A DNA stretch of 64,000 bases, taken from positions 558,001 to 622,000 of the forward strand of contig NZ_CP151637.1 in the NCBI RefSeq assembly GCF_038397755.1, written 5' to 3'. Below are positions 44,521 to 54,104 of this stretch, piece by piece. This DNA is from Microbacterium sp. LWH7-1.2 (GTDB lineage: Bacteria > Actinomycetota > Actinomycetes > Actinomycetales > Microbacteriaceae). A program made the translations under genes and the position numbers. The number at the start of each line of letters is the position of its first letter. Within the stretch, counting starts at the first letter, position 1. The notes beneath the pieces were generated by a model, which was not told the DNA's origin, did not search any database, and was given only the letters and a program-made list of their open reading frames with translations.

Positions 44521-45018
44521 ATGAGCAGCCGGATCGCCGTCGTCCCGGGATCGTTCGATCCGCCGACCCTCGGTCATCTCGACGTGATCCGCCGCGCCGC
44601 TTCCCTCTTCGACCAACTCCACGTCCTCGTCGTGCACAACCCCGGCAAGGAGGCGATGCTGCCGATCGCGCAGCGTCAGTCGCTGCTGGAGCAGTCGATC
44701 GCCGAGAGCGAGATCGAAGGCGACGTGATCGTCGCCTCGTGGAGCATGGGCCTGCTGGTGGATTACGCGACGGATGTCGGCGCCGGCGTCCTCGTGAAGG
44801 GCATCCGCTCGCAGGTCGATGTGGCGTACGAGACGCCGATGGCGATCGTGAACCGCCATCTCGCGCATGTCGAGACGGTCTTCCTGCTGCCAGATCCCGC
44901 GCACGCGCTCGTCTCGAGCTCGCTGGTGCGTCAGGTCGCGTCCCTCGGCGGCGATGTGTCCCCGTTCGTGCCGCCGGCGGTGGCCCGGTTCCTCGACACC
45001 GGCGCGCGCGGCCTCTGA
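44521..45018 (+). CDS. coaD: Phosphopantetheine adenylyltransferase
   Basis: A 165-residue nucleotidyltransferase that makes dephospho-CoA. The N-terminal [13 protein letters not shown] holds the T/HxGH motif, KGIRSQVD is the substrate loop, and the C-terminal SSSLVRQVA motif is intact. Start ATG 44,521, likely leaderless. Length is normal. Confidence 0.94.
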   Translation: MSSRIAVVPGSFDPPTLGHLDVIRRAASLFDQLHVLVVHNPGKEAMLPIAQRQSLLEQSIAESEIEGDVIVASWSMGLLVDYATDVGAGVLVKGIRSQVDVAYETPMAIVNRHLAHVETVFLLPDPAHALVSSSLVRQVASLGGDVSPFVPPAVARFLDTGARGL

Positions 45019-45032
45019 CCCGAAACCGCGGC

Positions 45033-45044
45033 TAGGCTGGAGCC
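45033..45044 (+). promoter_or_regulatory. Leaderless promoter of the DUF177-rpmF unit
   Basis: TAGGCT (45,033-45,038), six bases, GTG 45,045. Confidence 0.6.
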
Positions 45045-45596
45045 GTGGTCAGAAAGCATGTGACGGGTCCGTTCGTCCTCCCGATCCGCGACATCGCCCA
45101 CCGCGCCGGGGAGATGCGCGAGCAGACCCTCGAGGTTCCCGCTCCCGAGAAGTGGGGGGAGGGGCTCGTGGCCGTCGCCGAGGGTGAGCCCGTCGTCATC
45201 GAGGCACGCCTCGAGTCGGTGCACGAGGGCATTCTCGTGTCCGGAGAAGTCGACACCGAGTACACCGGCATCTGCAGCCGGTGCCTCATCGACATCGCCG
45301 AGGGGCTCAAAGTCGAGTTTCAGGAGCTTTTCGCGTATCCTGGGGAGGAAGAAACTGACTTCGAGGTTCAAGACGACCACGTGGATCTTGAAACTCTGGT
45401 CAGGGAAGCGGTCGTCCTGTCGCTTCCGTTTCAGCCGGTGTGCCAGCCGGATTGCCCCGGATTAGATCCGATCACGGGTGAGCGACTGGCCGAGAACGCC
45501 GGAACGCCGCAGAGCGAGCCTCTCGATCCACGATGGGCCGCGCTCCAGGACTTCACCACGAGCCACGACGACGATGCACCGCGCCCCCGCGGCTGA
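45045..45596 (+). CDS. DUF177 (YceD-like) protein
   Basis: A 183-residue protein of the DUF177 family, which almost always precedes rpmF and is needed for 23S rRNA accumulation in some bacteria and plastids. It has a CSRC motif in the middle and a CQPDCPG motif near the end, a likely metal site. GTG 45,045 is leaderless. rpmF follows 33 bases later in the same unit. Confidence 0.9.
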   Translation: MVRKHVTGPFVLPIRDIAHRAGEMREQTLEVPAPEKWGEGLVAVAEGEPVVIEARLESVHEGILVSGEVDTEYTGICSRCLIDIAEGLKVEFQELFAYPGEEETDFEVQDDHVDLETLVREAVVLSLPFQPVCQPDCPGLDPITGERLAENAGTPQSEPLDPRWAALQDFTTSHDDDAPRPRG

Positions 45597-45629
45597 CAGC
45601 GGCGTCGAGAACACAGAAGAGAGCTAGCC

Positions 45630-45839
45630 ATGGCAGGTAACCCCCCGAAGCGGAAGGTCTCCCGCTCCAACACTCGCTCGCGTCGCGCGCAGTGGAAGGC
45701 CGAGGCCCCCACGCTCGTCAAGACCGTCGAGAACGGCAAGACCGTCTACAGCCGTCCGCACCAGGCGAAGGTCGTCACCGACTCGCAGGGCACCGAGCTG
45801 TTCCTCGAGTACAAGGGCCGCAAGGTCGCCGACGTCTGA
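45630..45839 (+). CDS. rpmF: 50S ribosomal protein L32
   Basis: A 69-residue basic protein of the large ribosomal subunit. The N-terminus ([19 protein letters not shown]) is typical. There are no cysteines, so it is the zinc-free form. ATG 45,630 has GAGAGCTAGCC upstream. It lies between the DUF177 gene and rnc, the usual actinobacterial order. Confidence 0.95.
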   Translation: MAGNPPKRKVSRSNTRSRRAQWKAEAPTLVKTVENGKTVYSRPHQAKVVTDSQGTELFLEYKGRKVADV

Positions 45840-45858
45840 TCGTCGCGCACGGTCTGAC

Positions 45859-46560
45859 GTGACAGACGTCGCAGCGGAGCGCACCACGCTCTCAGACCTC
45901 ACACAGAAGCTCGGAGTCGATATCGACGCCGAGCTTCTGTCGCTGGCGCTGACCCATCGCTCGTGGGCGTATGAGAACGGGCAGGTTCCGCACAACGAGC
46001 GTCTCGAGTTCCTCGGCGACTCCGTGCTGGGCCTCGCCGTGACGGTGCGCCTGTTCACCGGTCACCCCGAGCTCGAAGAGGGCGCCCTGGCGAAGCGGCG
46101 TGCCAGCGTCGTCTCGACGGTGGCCCTCGCCGAGATCGCCCGGGGCATCGGCCTCGGCGCGCACCTCAAGCTGGGTCGGGGCGAGATCCTCACCGGCGGG
46201 CGTGACAAGGACTCGATCCTCGCCGACACCATGGAGGCGATCTTCGGCGCGACCTACCTGTCGGCGGGATCGGATGCCGCGACCGGCCTGGTGCTGCGAC
46301 TCGTGGAGCCGCTCCTCGCGGACCCGGAACGCTACGGGGCGGCGATGGACCCGAAGACCGCGCTGCAAGAGCTCGCCGCGCACGGCGGGTTGCTGCCCCC
46401 GATGTACGTGGTGACCTCGACCGGACCCGATCACGACCGGCGCTTCACGGCGATCGTGACGGTGGGTGAGCTGTCGGCAGAGGGCGCGGGCACCAGCAAG
46501 AAGCACGCCGAGATGGCCGCTGCGCTCACAGCGTGGCGCGCGCTCAGCGGGCGTGCCTGA
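45859..46560 (+). CDS. rnc: Ribonuclease III
   Basis: A 233-residue double-strand RNA endonuclease for rRNA processing. The signature ERLEFLGDSVLGL is intact, as are the later acidic residues (DTMEAIFGA). The C-terminal dsRNA-binding domain is present (DPKTALQELAAHGG ... TSKKHAEMAAA). GTG 45,859. It overlaps mutM by eight bases. Confidence 0.94.
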   Translation: MTDVAAERTTLSDLTQKLGVDIDAELLSLALTHRSWAYENGQVPHNERLEFLGDSVLGLAVTVRLFTGHPELEEGALAKRRASVVSTVALAEIARGIGLGAHLKLGRGEILTGGRDKDSILADTMEAIFGATYLSAGSDAATGLVLRLVEPLLADPERYGAAMDPKTALQELAAHGGLLPPMYVVTSTGPDHDRRFTAIVTVGELSAEGAGTSKKHAEMAAALTAWRALSGRA

Positions 46561-47500
46561 GCTTCCCGAGGTCGAGGTCGTCCGCGCAGGCCTCGCCCCC
46601 GCTGTCAGCAGCGCACTCGTGATCGGCGTCACCGTGCTCGACGAGCGCGCACTGACGCGACACGTCGGTGACGGTGCGGACTTCGAATCGCGCCTGACCG
46701 GACGCGTCGTGAGCGCCGCCGCCCGGCGTGGCAAGTTCTTGTGGCTTCCACTGCGGTCGGAATCCCTCGGCACCTCGTCCGACGAGGCGGTGATCGGCCA
46801 TCTCGGCATGAGCGGGCAGATGCTGCTGCGCGCCCCGGGTACGGCCCCCGAGCGGCACGAGCGTGTGCGCATCGACCTCGCTCATCCCGTCCACGGAGAG
46901 CTCTCCGTCGTCTTCGCCGATCAGCGCACCTTCGGCTCACTCGCGATCGACGACCTGATCGCCACGCCAGACGGCGCGCCCGGAGGCTACGGGTGGGACG
47001 AGGCATCCGTCCCGGCGCAGGTGGCGCACATCGCACGCGACCCGCTCGATCCGGCGTTCTCGGATGCGGGATTTCGACGACTCCTCGCGCGCAAGGACTC
47101 GGCGATCAAGCGAGTTCTGCTCGATCAGACGGTCGTCAGTGGAGTGGGCAACATCTACGCCGACGAGTCGCTGTGGGCCGCGCGCATCCACCCCGAGACG
47201 TCTGCTCGCGCACTGCCGACCCGTGCGGTGAACCGCCTGCTCGCCGAGATACGCCACGTGCTCGACAAGGCGCTGGCCGAAGGCGGCACGAGCTTCGACG
47301 CGCAGTACGTCAACGTCAACGGTCAGGCCGGCTACTTCGCCCACTCGCTCAACGCATACGGCCGCACCGGGGAGCCGTGCCCCCGATGCGGCCGTCCGAT
47401 CGTGCGCGTGTCGTTCACGAATCGCTCGAGTCACTTCTGCGCGCATTGTCAGCGAGTGCCGCGCCCGGGTGTGGACCGACCGAGCGCGGCACACGTCTGA
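46553..47500 (+). CDS. mutM: Formamidopyrimidine-DNA glycosylase
   Basis: A 315-residue base-excision enzyme for oxidised guanine. The catalytic N-terminus is PELPEVE (Pro2, Glu3 after the initiator), Lys in RRGKFLW is the beta-clamp lysine, and the C-terminal zinc finger has CPRCG ... CAHCQ. GTG 46,553 is required to give the free N-terminal proline; the longer frame inside rnc is not real. Confidence 0.94.
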   Translation: MPELPEVEVVRAGLAPAVSSALVIGVTVLDERALTRHVGDGADFESRLTGRVVSAAARRGKFLWLPLRSESLGTSSDEAVIGHLGMSGQMLLRAPGTAPERHERVRIDLAHPVHGELSVVFADQRTFGSLAIDDLIATPDGAPGGYGWDEASVPAQVAHIARDPLDPAFSDAGFRRLLARKDSAIKRVLLDQTVVSGVGNIYADESLWAARIHPETSARALPTRAVNRLLAEIRHVLDKALAEGGTSFDAQYVNVNGQAGYFAHSLNAYGRTGEPCPRCGRPIVRVSFTNRSSHFCAHCQRVPRPGVDRPSAAHV

Positions 47501-47524
47501 ACCGACTCCGGCGTGCGCTGGAGA

Positions 47525-48625
47525 TCAGAGTTCGAGCACCTTCTTCCACGCGCCGGCGTAGGAGGCCGGCACGAAGCCGATCGTCTCGTTGATGTCGAGC
47601 ATGTGGCGGTTCTCCTCGGCGTTGAACGTCGAGACTCGCGGCGACTCCGGAACCAGATCGCGCCAGCGCAGCAGGTTCGCGCACTTGACGATCGTGCCGA
47701 GGCGGTGACCACGGTGCTCCTTCACGACCAGCGTCCCGTACTGCTGCGTCGCACCGGAACGGTCCTCGCCGATCACGAGCTCGTTGTACGCGGCGATCCG
47801 CCCCGTCGGCGCGTGAACCACGGCGGCCACCGAGACGGTGAGCCCCTGCGCCTTCAGGCGGGCATCCCGCCGCTCGACCCGCGCGGCGTCCCAATGCTGC
47901 TCGTCGATGACCAGGCCACCGGCAGGCACGTCGGTCGACATGCGCGACAGCGCGTAGGCGAACCCGTCGATGTATTCGGGCGGCGTCGGCGACGTCCACT
48001 GGATCGGTCGGTACTCGTCCCCGGCCACCGCGACGGCGTCCGCGAGCATCTGCTCGACGAGGGCGAGGTCGCCGGTCAGATCGAACACGCTGTTGCGCTC
48101 CACCTGCTCGAGCGTGAAGCCGCTCGCCAGCTGGAATCTCGTCTGCGCATCGTCAGCAGGGATCGCACCCCACCCTGTGGACGGCTGCAAGCGGGGGCCC
48201 GCAGCATCCGGTCGATGAAGCGTCCAGGTCTGGATCGTGGCGAGTCCGCGCTCGCGCGCCTCCCGTTCGACCTCGGCGAGCAGCAGCTCCTCGAGACCAC
48301 GACCGCGGTGCGGCGGGTCGACCATGAGGTCGAATTCGACCGTGCTCGCGTCCGCCTCGTTCGAGATCATCAGCTTCACGGCCCCGAGAACCTCGTCGCC
48401 GCGGAGCGCGGCGAACCCGAGCTGGGTCCAGTCCGTCTGGTCCTGCCAGAATCCGAGCATCTCGTCGGGCTCCTCGTGCAGGTAGTCGTGTCCGGCGTCC
48501 TCGAGGCAGACCGCGTTGGCGATCCGCACCATCTCGAGGAACACCCGGGCGTCGGGCGCGTCCGCCCTCTCGGGGACGACGATCCGCTGGACGGTCACGA
48601 CGCCGGTTTCGGCCAGATCAGTCAT
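47525..48625 (-). CDS. GNAT-family N-acetyltransferase, tandem paralogue 1
   Basis: A 366-residue protein with two GNAT folds. The first acetyl-CoA motif is at about residues 85-130 (DPPHRGRGLEELLLAEVE) and a second is near the C-terminus (VVKEHRGHRLGTIVKCANL). It ends in NAEENRHMLDINETIGF, shared with its upstream paralogue. The substrate is unknown. ATG 48,625 overlaps the stop of the paralogue by eight bases, so the two are cotranscribed. Its 3' end is convergent with mutM. Confidence 0.82.
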   Translation of the reverse strand: MTDLAETGVVTVQRIVVPERADAPDARVFLEMVRIANAVCLEDAGHDYLHEEPDEMLGFWQDQTDWTQLGFAALRGDEVLGAVKLMISNEADASTVEFDLMVDPPHRGRGLEELLLAEVEREARERGLATIQTWTLHRPDAAGPRLQPSTGWGAIPADDAQTRFQLASGFTLEQVERNSVFDLTGDLALVEQMLADAVAVAGDEYRPIQWTSPTPPEYIDGFAYALSRMSTDVPAGGLVIDEQHWDAARVERRDARLKAQGLTVSVAAVVHAPTGRIAAYNELVIGEDRSGATQQYGTLVVKEHRGHRLGTIVKCANLLRWRDLVPESPRVSTFNAEENRHMLDINETIGFVPASYAGAWKKVLEL

Positions 48626-49700
48626 CGAGCACCTTCTTCCACGCCCCCTCGTACGCGATCGGCGCGAAGCCGATCGCCTCGTTGATGTCCAGCATGGGCC
48701 GGTTCTCCTCCGCGTTGTAGGTGATGACTCGCGCCGAGTCCGGCGCGATCTCGCGCCAGGACAGCAGCCCGGCGCACTTCACGAGCGTCCCGAGCTTGTG
48801 CCCGCGGTGCTCTTTGAGGACCAGCGTGTCCTCCTGGTGACTTGCCTCGGTGCGATCCTTGCCGATCACCAGCTCGTTGAAAGCGCACAGCTCACCGGTC
48901 TCGACGTGCTGAGCGGCCGTGACCTGGATCGTCCGCCCCGACGATGTGTAGCGTGCGTCGTGTTCGGCGATCCGCGCGGCATCCCACGTCTCCTCGTCGA
49001 ACTCGAGCGCCGCAGCGGGCGCATCGGTCGACATGCGGGACTTCATCCACGCGTAGCCTGCGACGTATTCCTCGGGGGTCGGTGCCGACCACTGGACGAC
49101 GCGATAGGCAGACGATGCGGCCCGCGCCTCCGCGAGGAGTCGCTCGACACCGTCGAACGATCCGGTGAGGTCGAAGGCGCTGTTGCGCTCGACCTGCTCG
49201 AGCTTGTAGCCGTGGCGGAGATAGAACCGCGCGACGTGATCCTCGGGGATCTCGCCGAAACCGGTCGGCGGTGCGAGCTGAGGCCCGGCCGCGGCGGGGT
49301 GCTCGGCCCAGGACTGCAGCACCGTGCGGCCGTGCTCGCGTGCCGTGCGCTCGACGAGCTCGTAGGCCGCCGAGCCGATGCCGCGGCCCCACCTCTCGCG
49401 GAGCATCTCGATGAGCCAGAATGCCGCGGTCGAGCCTTCCTCGAGGGGGATGTCGACGCCGATGCGGCCGACGATCGCGCCGTCGTCGACGATCACCCAG
49501 CTGAGCCGGGTCTGGTACTCGGAGGGCCGGTAGTGCGGCAGGAGTTCGTCGGCGGTGATGCGGTGGTCGTCGTGCCCGGAGATCTCGCGGTAGATGAGGT
49601 TGCGCACGCGCACCATCTCGACGAAGTCGCTGGCGTCGGGTGCGTCGATGGAGGCGGGTACGACGAGGGGGCGGAACTCCAGCCCCGTGATGGTGGTCAT
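48618..49700 (-). CDS. GNAT-family N-acetyltransferase, tandem paralogue 2
   Basis: A 360-residue double-GNAT protein, clearly homologous to the next gene over its whole length (shared GHKLGTLVKCAGL-type and NAEENRPMLDINEAIGF motifs). The first acetyl-CoA loop reads ERWGRGIGSAAYELVE. The pair arose by tandem duplication. Two small proteins are encoded directly upstream on the same strand, so all four may form one unit. Confidence 0.82.
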   Translation of the reverse strand: MTTITGLEFRPLVVPASIDAPDASDFVEMVRVRNLIYREISGHDDHRITADELLPHYRPSEYQTRLSWVIVDDGAIVGRIGVDIPLEEGSTAAFWLIEMLRERWGRGIGSAAYELVERTAREHGRTVLQSWAEHPAAAGPQLAPPTGFGEIPEDHVARFYLRHGYKLEQVERNSAFDLTGSFDGVERLLAEARAASSAYRVVQWSAPTPEEYVAGYAWMKSRMSTDAPAAALEFDEETWDAARIAEHDARYTSSGRTIQVTAAQHVETGELCAFNELVIGKDRTEASHQEDTLVLKEHRGHKLGTLVKCAGLLSWREIAPDSARVITYNAEENRPMLDINEAIGFAPIAYEGAWKKVLDD

Positions 49701-49784
49701 TTCGGTGCGTCCTTGTGGTGTCGATGTATGCGGGTGAGGGGGGGCGGTCCGCCGCCCGCGTGCGGGCGGCGGACCTGGTGGCCG

Positions 49785-50039
49785 TCACAGCCGGTGCGCG
49801 AGGAGGACCCCGCGGAGGTAGGCACGACTGCGCTCGTCGGCCTCCTCTTGCTGACGGAACGCAGCTGAGTGCCGGGTCCGATCGTCGACGAGTCGCGTCC
49901 TCTGCGCGCTCCACAGCAGCAGTCGCACCCCGGCGTGCAGGGCGAGACGGTCCAGGAACGAGATGCGGTCGTCGCGGCTCGGGAGCCGCAGCGTATCGGG
50001 AAGGCCCGACGGGCGCTGCGGCGCGTGGAGACTGTTCAT
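49785..50039 (-). CDS. Small Arg-rich hypothetical protein (84 residues)
   Basis: An 84-residue basic protein, mostly helical (DRLALHAGVRLLLWSAQRTR ... RQQEEADERSRAYL). The start ATG 50,039 has GGAAAGAG upstream, which favours it over the longer frame from 50,150. The middle helix could be amphipathic and membrane-associated. Similar small proteins are common in Microbacteriaceae but have no known role. It lies 84 bases upstream of the GNAT pair. Confidence 0.6.
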   Translation of the reverse strand: MNSLHAPQRPSGLPDTLRLPSRDDRISFLDRLALHAGVRLLLWSAQRTRLVDDRTRHSAAFRQQEEADERSRAYLRGVLLAHRL

Positions 50040-50214
50040 GATGGTGCTCTTTCCAGATGGGAGTGATGCCTCGAGCGGGCGCTCGGAGGCGGGGATGCCG
50101 TGCCGCAGCACGACGGGACGAGATCGCAGGGGGAGCGCGCTCAGCACCATGAAGCGGGTGCGGCGCAGCAGACGGTTCCCGCCCGGAAGCGGGCAGACTC
50201 GTCCCCTGCGGGGA

Positions 50215-50334
50215 TCAGATGGCGGCGGGGAAGCGGCCGCTCAGCACAGCGCCGAAGGAGACGGTCCCCGACGCGACGGCACGAATCGCTCCGCCATCGC
50301 GGGCGGCGATTCCAGTTGGAGTCATCAGCATCAT
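50215..50334 (-). CDS. Putative 39-residue small protein with consensus expression signals
   Basis: A 39-residue frame (MMLMTPTGIAARDGG ... SGRFPAAI) starting at ATG 50,334. Its ribosome-binding site AAAGGAGGT, seven bases upstream, is the strongest in the window, and a TTGACG/TAACGT promoter lies in front. The peptide is small, Gly/Ala-rich and mildly hydrophobic. It is too short for family recognition. It heads a minus-strand unit with an 84-residue protein and two acetyltransferases. It could be a small regulatory peptide or a peptide substrate; this is speculation. Confidence 0.5.
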   Translation of the reverse strand: MMLMTPTGIAARDGGAIRAVASGTVSFGAVLSGRFPAAI

Positions 50335-50373
50335 CCGGGGGACCTCCTTTCTCGACTTCAGACGCAGAGAGTG

Positions 50374-50403
50374 ACGTTAGCGGGTGCGGGATACCGACGT
50401 CAA
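50374..50403 (-). promoter_or_regulatory. Consensus promoter of the small-protein/GNAT unit
   Basis: On the minus strand TTGACG (50,403-50,398) and TAACGT (50,379-50,374) are 18 bases apart. This gives an mRNA with a leader of about 33 bases, unlike the leaderless genes nearby. Confidence 0.6.
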
Positions 50404-50532
50404 GCTTTCTCGCAGATTCGGTGATTCCATGGCGTGTCGCGGGATCCCCCTGCGCCACGGCCGGTCTTCCGGGCGGGTGTGCTGGGCTCCGGTAGCGTAG
50501 GCGGGTAAACGACCGGGGTGGGGGGCGAATCC

Positions 50533-53500
50533 ATGCACCTGAAGAGCGTGACGCTCAAAGGGTTCAAGTCGTTCGCCCAGCCGACGACATTCGCCCTCGA
50601 ACCCGGGGTGACATGCATCGTCGGTCCCAACGGCTCCGGCAAGTCCAACGTCGTCGACGCGCTGGCGTGGGTGATGGGGGAGCAGGGAGCCAAGACCCTT
50701 CGCGGCGGCAAGATGGAGGACGTCATCTTCGCCGGCACCGCGACGCGCGGGCCGCTCGGCCGCGCCGAGGTGCAGCTCACCATCGACAACAGCGACGGTG
50801 CTCTCCCGATCGAGTACTCCGAGGTGACGATCAGCCGCACGCTGTTCCGGAACGGCTCGAGCGAGTACGCGATCAACGGCGAGTCCTGCCGGCTGCTCGA
50901 CGTGCAGGAGCTGCTGAGCGATTCGGGACTCGGTCGCGAGATGCACGTGATCGTCGGGCAGGGCCGCCTCGACAGCGTGCTGCAGGCGACGCCCGAAGAC
51001 CGCAGGGGCTTCATCGAGGAGGCGGCCGGCATCCTCAAGCACCGCCGGCGCAAGGAGAAGACCCTCCGCAAGCTCGACGCGATGGAAGCAAACCTCACGC
51101 GTCTGAGCGACCTCGCCGGGGAGCTGCGCCGGCAGCTCAAGCCGCTCGGCCGCCAGGCTGAGATCGCCCGCGAGGCGGCGACGATCGCCGCCGTCGTGCG
51201 CGACGCGAAGGCGCGCCTTCTCGCCGACGAGATCGTGGGCCTGCGCGCCGAGCTCGCGTCGCACGCGCAGAGCGAGCACGAGCGCCACGCCGAGCGCATG
51301 GTGCTGCAGGAGCGGCTCGACAATGTACGCGTGCGCATCGAACAGCTCGAGGGCGACCAGCGGTCCGAGAACGTCGACCGCGCGCGCCGCGTGGCCTTCG
51401 GGCTCGAACGGGTGCAGGAGCGCCTGCGCGGCCTGTACGCGCTGGCCGGTCAGCGGCTCGCCCTTCTCGGCGACGCCGAAGACGAGGACCGCATCGAGCT
51501 GACGACCGTCTCGCAGGCGATGATCGACGAGGCTCGCGCGGAGATCGACGACGTCTCCGACGGCCTCGGCGCCGCGCAGGATGCCGTCGCCGAGGCCGGT
51601 CGCGGCGTCGTGCGCGCCCGCGCCGAGCTCGACGCGCTCGACGTCGACATCGCCGCGCAGAGCGCGCTGATCTCGGAGCACGACATGCGCATCACGGCGC
51701 TGCGCGGTACCGCAGAGGCGGCCGCATCCGCCCTCGCAGCCGTGCGCACAGCCGTCGAACGTCAGCAGAAGGCGCTGGATGCCGCGCTCGCACGCCGCGC
51801 GGAGGCCGAACAGATCCTCGCCGGCGTGGACCCCGATCTCGTGCCTGAGGAGTCGTCGGCGGACCTTGCCGCCGCCTATGAGCGGGCGCAGCGCGACGCC
51901 ACCGAGTCCGAGTCGGCCGTCTCCTCGCTCCGGGAGCGCCTCCACGCCGCCGAGCGCGAGCGCGACGCGCTGACCGCGCAGACAGCCGCACTGAGCCGGG
52001 CCCTCGATGTGAAGAACGGCGCGTCGTCGCTCCTCGCGGAGGGCCGCGACGGCGTCCGCGGACTGGTCGGCGACGCCGTCCAGGTCAAGCCGGGATTCGA
52101 GGCCGCGATCGCGGCGGTGCTCGGCCCGATCGCCGAGGGCGTGCTCGTCGAGGACCGCGAGAGCGCATTCGCCGTCGCCGACGCCGCGCGGGACGCCGAA
52201 GCAGGTGTCGTCGACATCGTGATCGCATCGGCCGGCGTGATGCGCCCGGCATTCCCCGCGCTGCGTGGGATCGTGCCGGCGCACGAGGTCGTCACGGCGC
52301 CCGAGGGCGTACTCGGGCTGCTCTCGTACGTCGTCGTCGCCGACGACCTCGACAGCGCTCGCGACGCCGGCCCGACGCTGGCGGATGCCGAGCTGGGCGG
52401 CCCGATCACCCTCGTGACGCGTCGTGGCGAGGTGTACACTGAGTACTCCCTGCGTGCGGGCGCGGGAGCCTCGCGATCGCGGCTGGAGCTCGCGGCGGAA
52501 CGGGATGCTGCGGCCGACCGCCGCGACGAGATCGCCGTCGTGGCGGACTCGCTGCGCGAAGCACTGACCGAAGCGACCCGCGAGCTCGAGTCGGCGCGCC
52601 TCCGCACGAAGACGACGCTCGCGACCCTCCGCGAGCATGACGCGGCCCTCGCCGCGCACGCCGAGCAGGTCAATCGGGCCTCGGTGCGGCACGAGGCGGC
52701 CGTCGCCGAGTGCGAGCGACTCGCGGCCGGGCTCGCCCAGGCAGCCGCGGCCGTCGAGGAGGCCGAGGGATCGGCGCGGTCCGCGGAGGAACAGCTCACC
52801 TCGGCTCTCGAGGTGCCCCGCCCGATCCTCGATGCCTCCGCGCGCGAGGGCTTGCTCGCCGCCCTCGAAGAGGCGCGCGACGGCGAGATGCGCTCGCGCC
52901 TCGACGTCGAGACGCTCCGCGAACGCATCCGGGCGGGGGAAGCGCGCGTGGTCGCGCTCGAGCGCCAGCGCGAGCGCGAACGCGAGGCCGCCGCCGAGGC
53001 GGCGCGGCGAGCCGTGGTCCGCCGCGCGCAGCGCGAGATCGCCGCCGGGGTCGCAGGTCAGCTGCCCGCGCTGATCGACTCCGTCGACCGCTCCCTCGCG
53101 CAGGCCCGCGCCGAGCTCGCCGCCGCGGAATCCGAGCGCACCGCCGTCACCGCCGAACTCGGCGAGCTGCGCAGCCAGGAGAACGCCGTGCGAGAGCGCT
53201 TGGCCGGGCTCACCGAGAGCGTCCACAGCCTCGAGTTGCAGATCCACGAGAAGCGCCTCCACGTGACGGGACTGCTCGAGCGTGTGAAGTCCGAACTCGG
53301 TCTGGACGAAGACATTCTTGTTTCGGAATATGGACCGGATGAGCCCGTTCCGTTGGATCCGGCCGCGGAGCCCGCGCCTGATGATCACGACGGCGCCGCG
53401 GAGGCGGCATCCGTCGCATATGACCGCGCCCAGCAGCGCCGACGCCTGCAGGATGCCGAGCGGAAGCTGGCTCAGCTCGGCCGGGTGAACCCGCTCGCCC

Positions 53501-54084
53501 TCGAGGAGTTCGAAGCGCTCGAGCAGCGTCACAAGTTCATGACCGAGCAGCTCGCCGATCTCACCCAGACCCGCAGGGACCTGTTGACGATCATCGAAGA
53601 GCTCGACGAGCGCATGCAGATCATCTTCCTCGCCGCGTTCGAGGACACGAAGATCGCGTTCGGAGAGGTATTCCCGATCCTGTTCCCGGGGGGAACCGGC
53701 TCGATCGCGCTCACGGACCCGGATTCCCCGCTCACCACGGGGATCGAGGTGGCGGTCCGGCCGGTCGGCAAGAAGATCGAGCGTCTCTCCCTGCTGTCGG
53801 GCGGGGAGCGCTCGCTCGCGGCGGTGGCGCTGCTGACCGCGATCTTCAAGGCGCGTCCGAGTCCGTTCTACATCCTCGACGAGGTAGAGGCCGCGCTCGA
53901 CGATGCCAACCTCGGGCGCCTCCTCGGCGTGTTCGAGCAGCTGCGGGCCTCCAGCCAGCTCATCGTCATCACCCATCAGAAGCGCACGATGGAGATCGCC
54001 GACGCGCTGTACGGCGTGTCGATGCGCCAGGACGGCGTCTCGGCCGTGGTGGGCCAGCGCATCGCCGAACGCGCCGCCTCCTGA
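50533..54084 (+). CDS. smc: Chromosome segregation protein SMC
   Basis: A 1,183-residue condensin ATPase. The N-terminal Walker A (GPNGSGKSN, about residues 32-40) and the C-terminal signature (LSGGERSL) with Walker B (YILDEVEAALDDAN) form the ATPase head. Two long coiled coils flank the hinge at about 500-660 (GLVGDAVQVKPGFEAAI ...). ATG 50,533 fits the family start MHLKSVTLKGFKSF; a GTG at 50,518 is in frame. A TAGCGT at 50,492 may be the -10 box. ftsY follows 20 bases later, the usual order. Confidence 0.95.
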   Translation: MHLKSVTLKGFKSFAQPTTFALEPGVTCIVGPNGSGKSNVVDALAWVMGEQGAKTLRGGKMEDVIFAGTATRGPLGRAEVQLTIDNSDGALPIEYSEVTISRTLFRNGSSEYAINGESCRLLDVQELLSDSGLGREMHVIVGQGRLDSVLQATPEDRRGFIEEAAGILKHRRRKEKTLRKLDAMEANLTRLSDLAGELRRQLKPLGRQAEIAREAATIAAVVRDAKARLLADEIVGLRAELASHAQSEHERHAERMVLQERLDNVRVRIEQLEGDQRSENVDRARRVAFGLERVQERLRGLYALAGQRLALLGDAEDEDRIELTTVSQAMIDEARAEIDDVSDGLGAAQDAVAEAGRGVVRARAELDALDVDIAAQSALISEHDMRITALRGTAEAAASALAAVRTAVERQQKALDAALARRAEAEQILAGVDPDLVPEESSADLAAAYERAQRDATESESAVSSLRERLHAAERERDALTAQTAALSRALDVKNGASSLLAEGRDGVRGLVGDAVQVKPGFEAAIAAVLGPIAEGVLVEDRESAFAVADAARDAEAGVVDIVIASAGVMRPAFPALRGIVPAHEVVTAPEGVLGLLSYVVVADDLDSARDAGPTLADAELGGPITLVTRRGEVYTEYSLRAGAGASRSRLELAAERDAAADRRDEIAVVADSLREALTEATRELESARLRTKTTLATLREHDAALAAHAEQVNRASVRHEAAVAECERLAAGLAQAAAAVEEAEGSARSAEEQLTSALEVPRPILDASAREGLLAALEEARDGEMRSRLDVETLRERIRAGEARVVALERQREREREAAAEAARRAVVRRAQREIAAGVAGQLPALIDSVDRSLAQARAELAAAESERTAVTAELGELRSQENAVRERLAGLTESVHSLELQIHEKRLHVTGLLERVKSELGLDEDILVSEYGPDEPVPLDPAAEPAPDDHDGAAEAASVAYDRAQQRRRLQDAERKLAQLGRVNPLALEEFEALEQRHKFMTEQLADLTQTRRDLLTIIEELDERMQIIFLAAFEDTKIAFGEVFPILFPGGTGSIALTDPDSPLTTGIEVAVRPVGKKIERLSLLSGGERSLAAVALLTAIFKARPSPFYILDEVEAALDDANLGRLLGVFEQLRASSQLIVITHQKRTMEIADALYGVSMRQDGVSAVVGQRIAERAAS

Positions 54085-54091
54085 CCGACCC

Positions 54092-54104
54092 TAGGCTTAG
54101 ACGC
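54092..54104 (+). promoter_or_regulatory. Leaderless promoter of ftsY
   Basis: TAGGCT (54,092-54,097), seven bases, ATG 54,105. The gene may also be read from smc. Confidence 0.55.
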
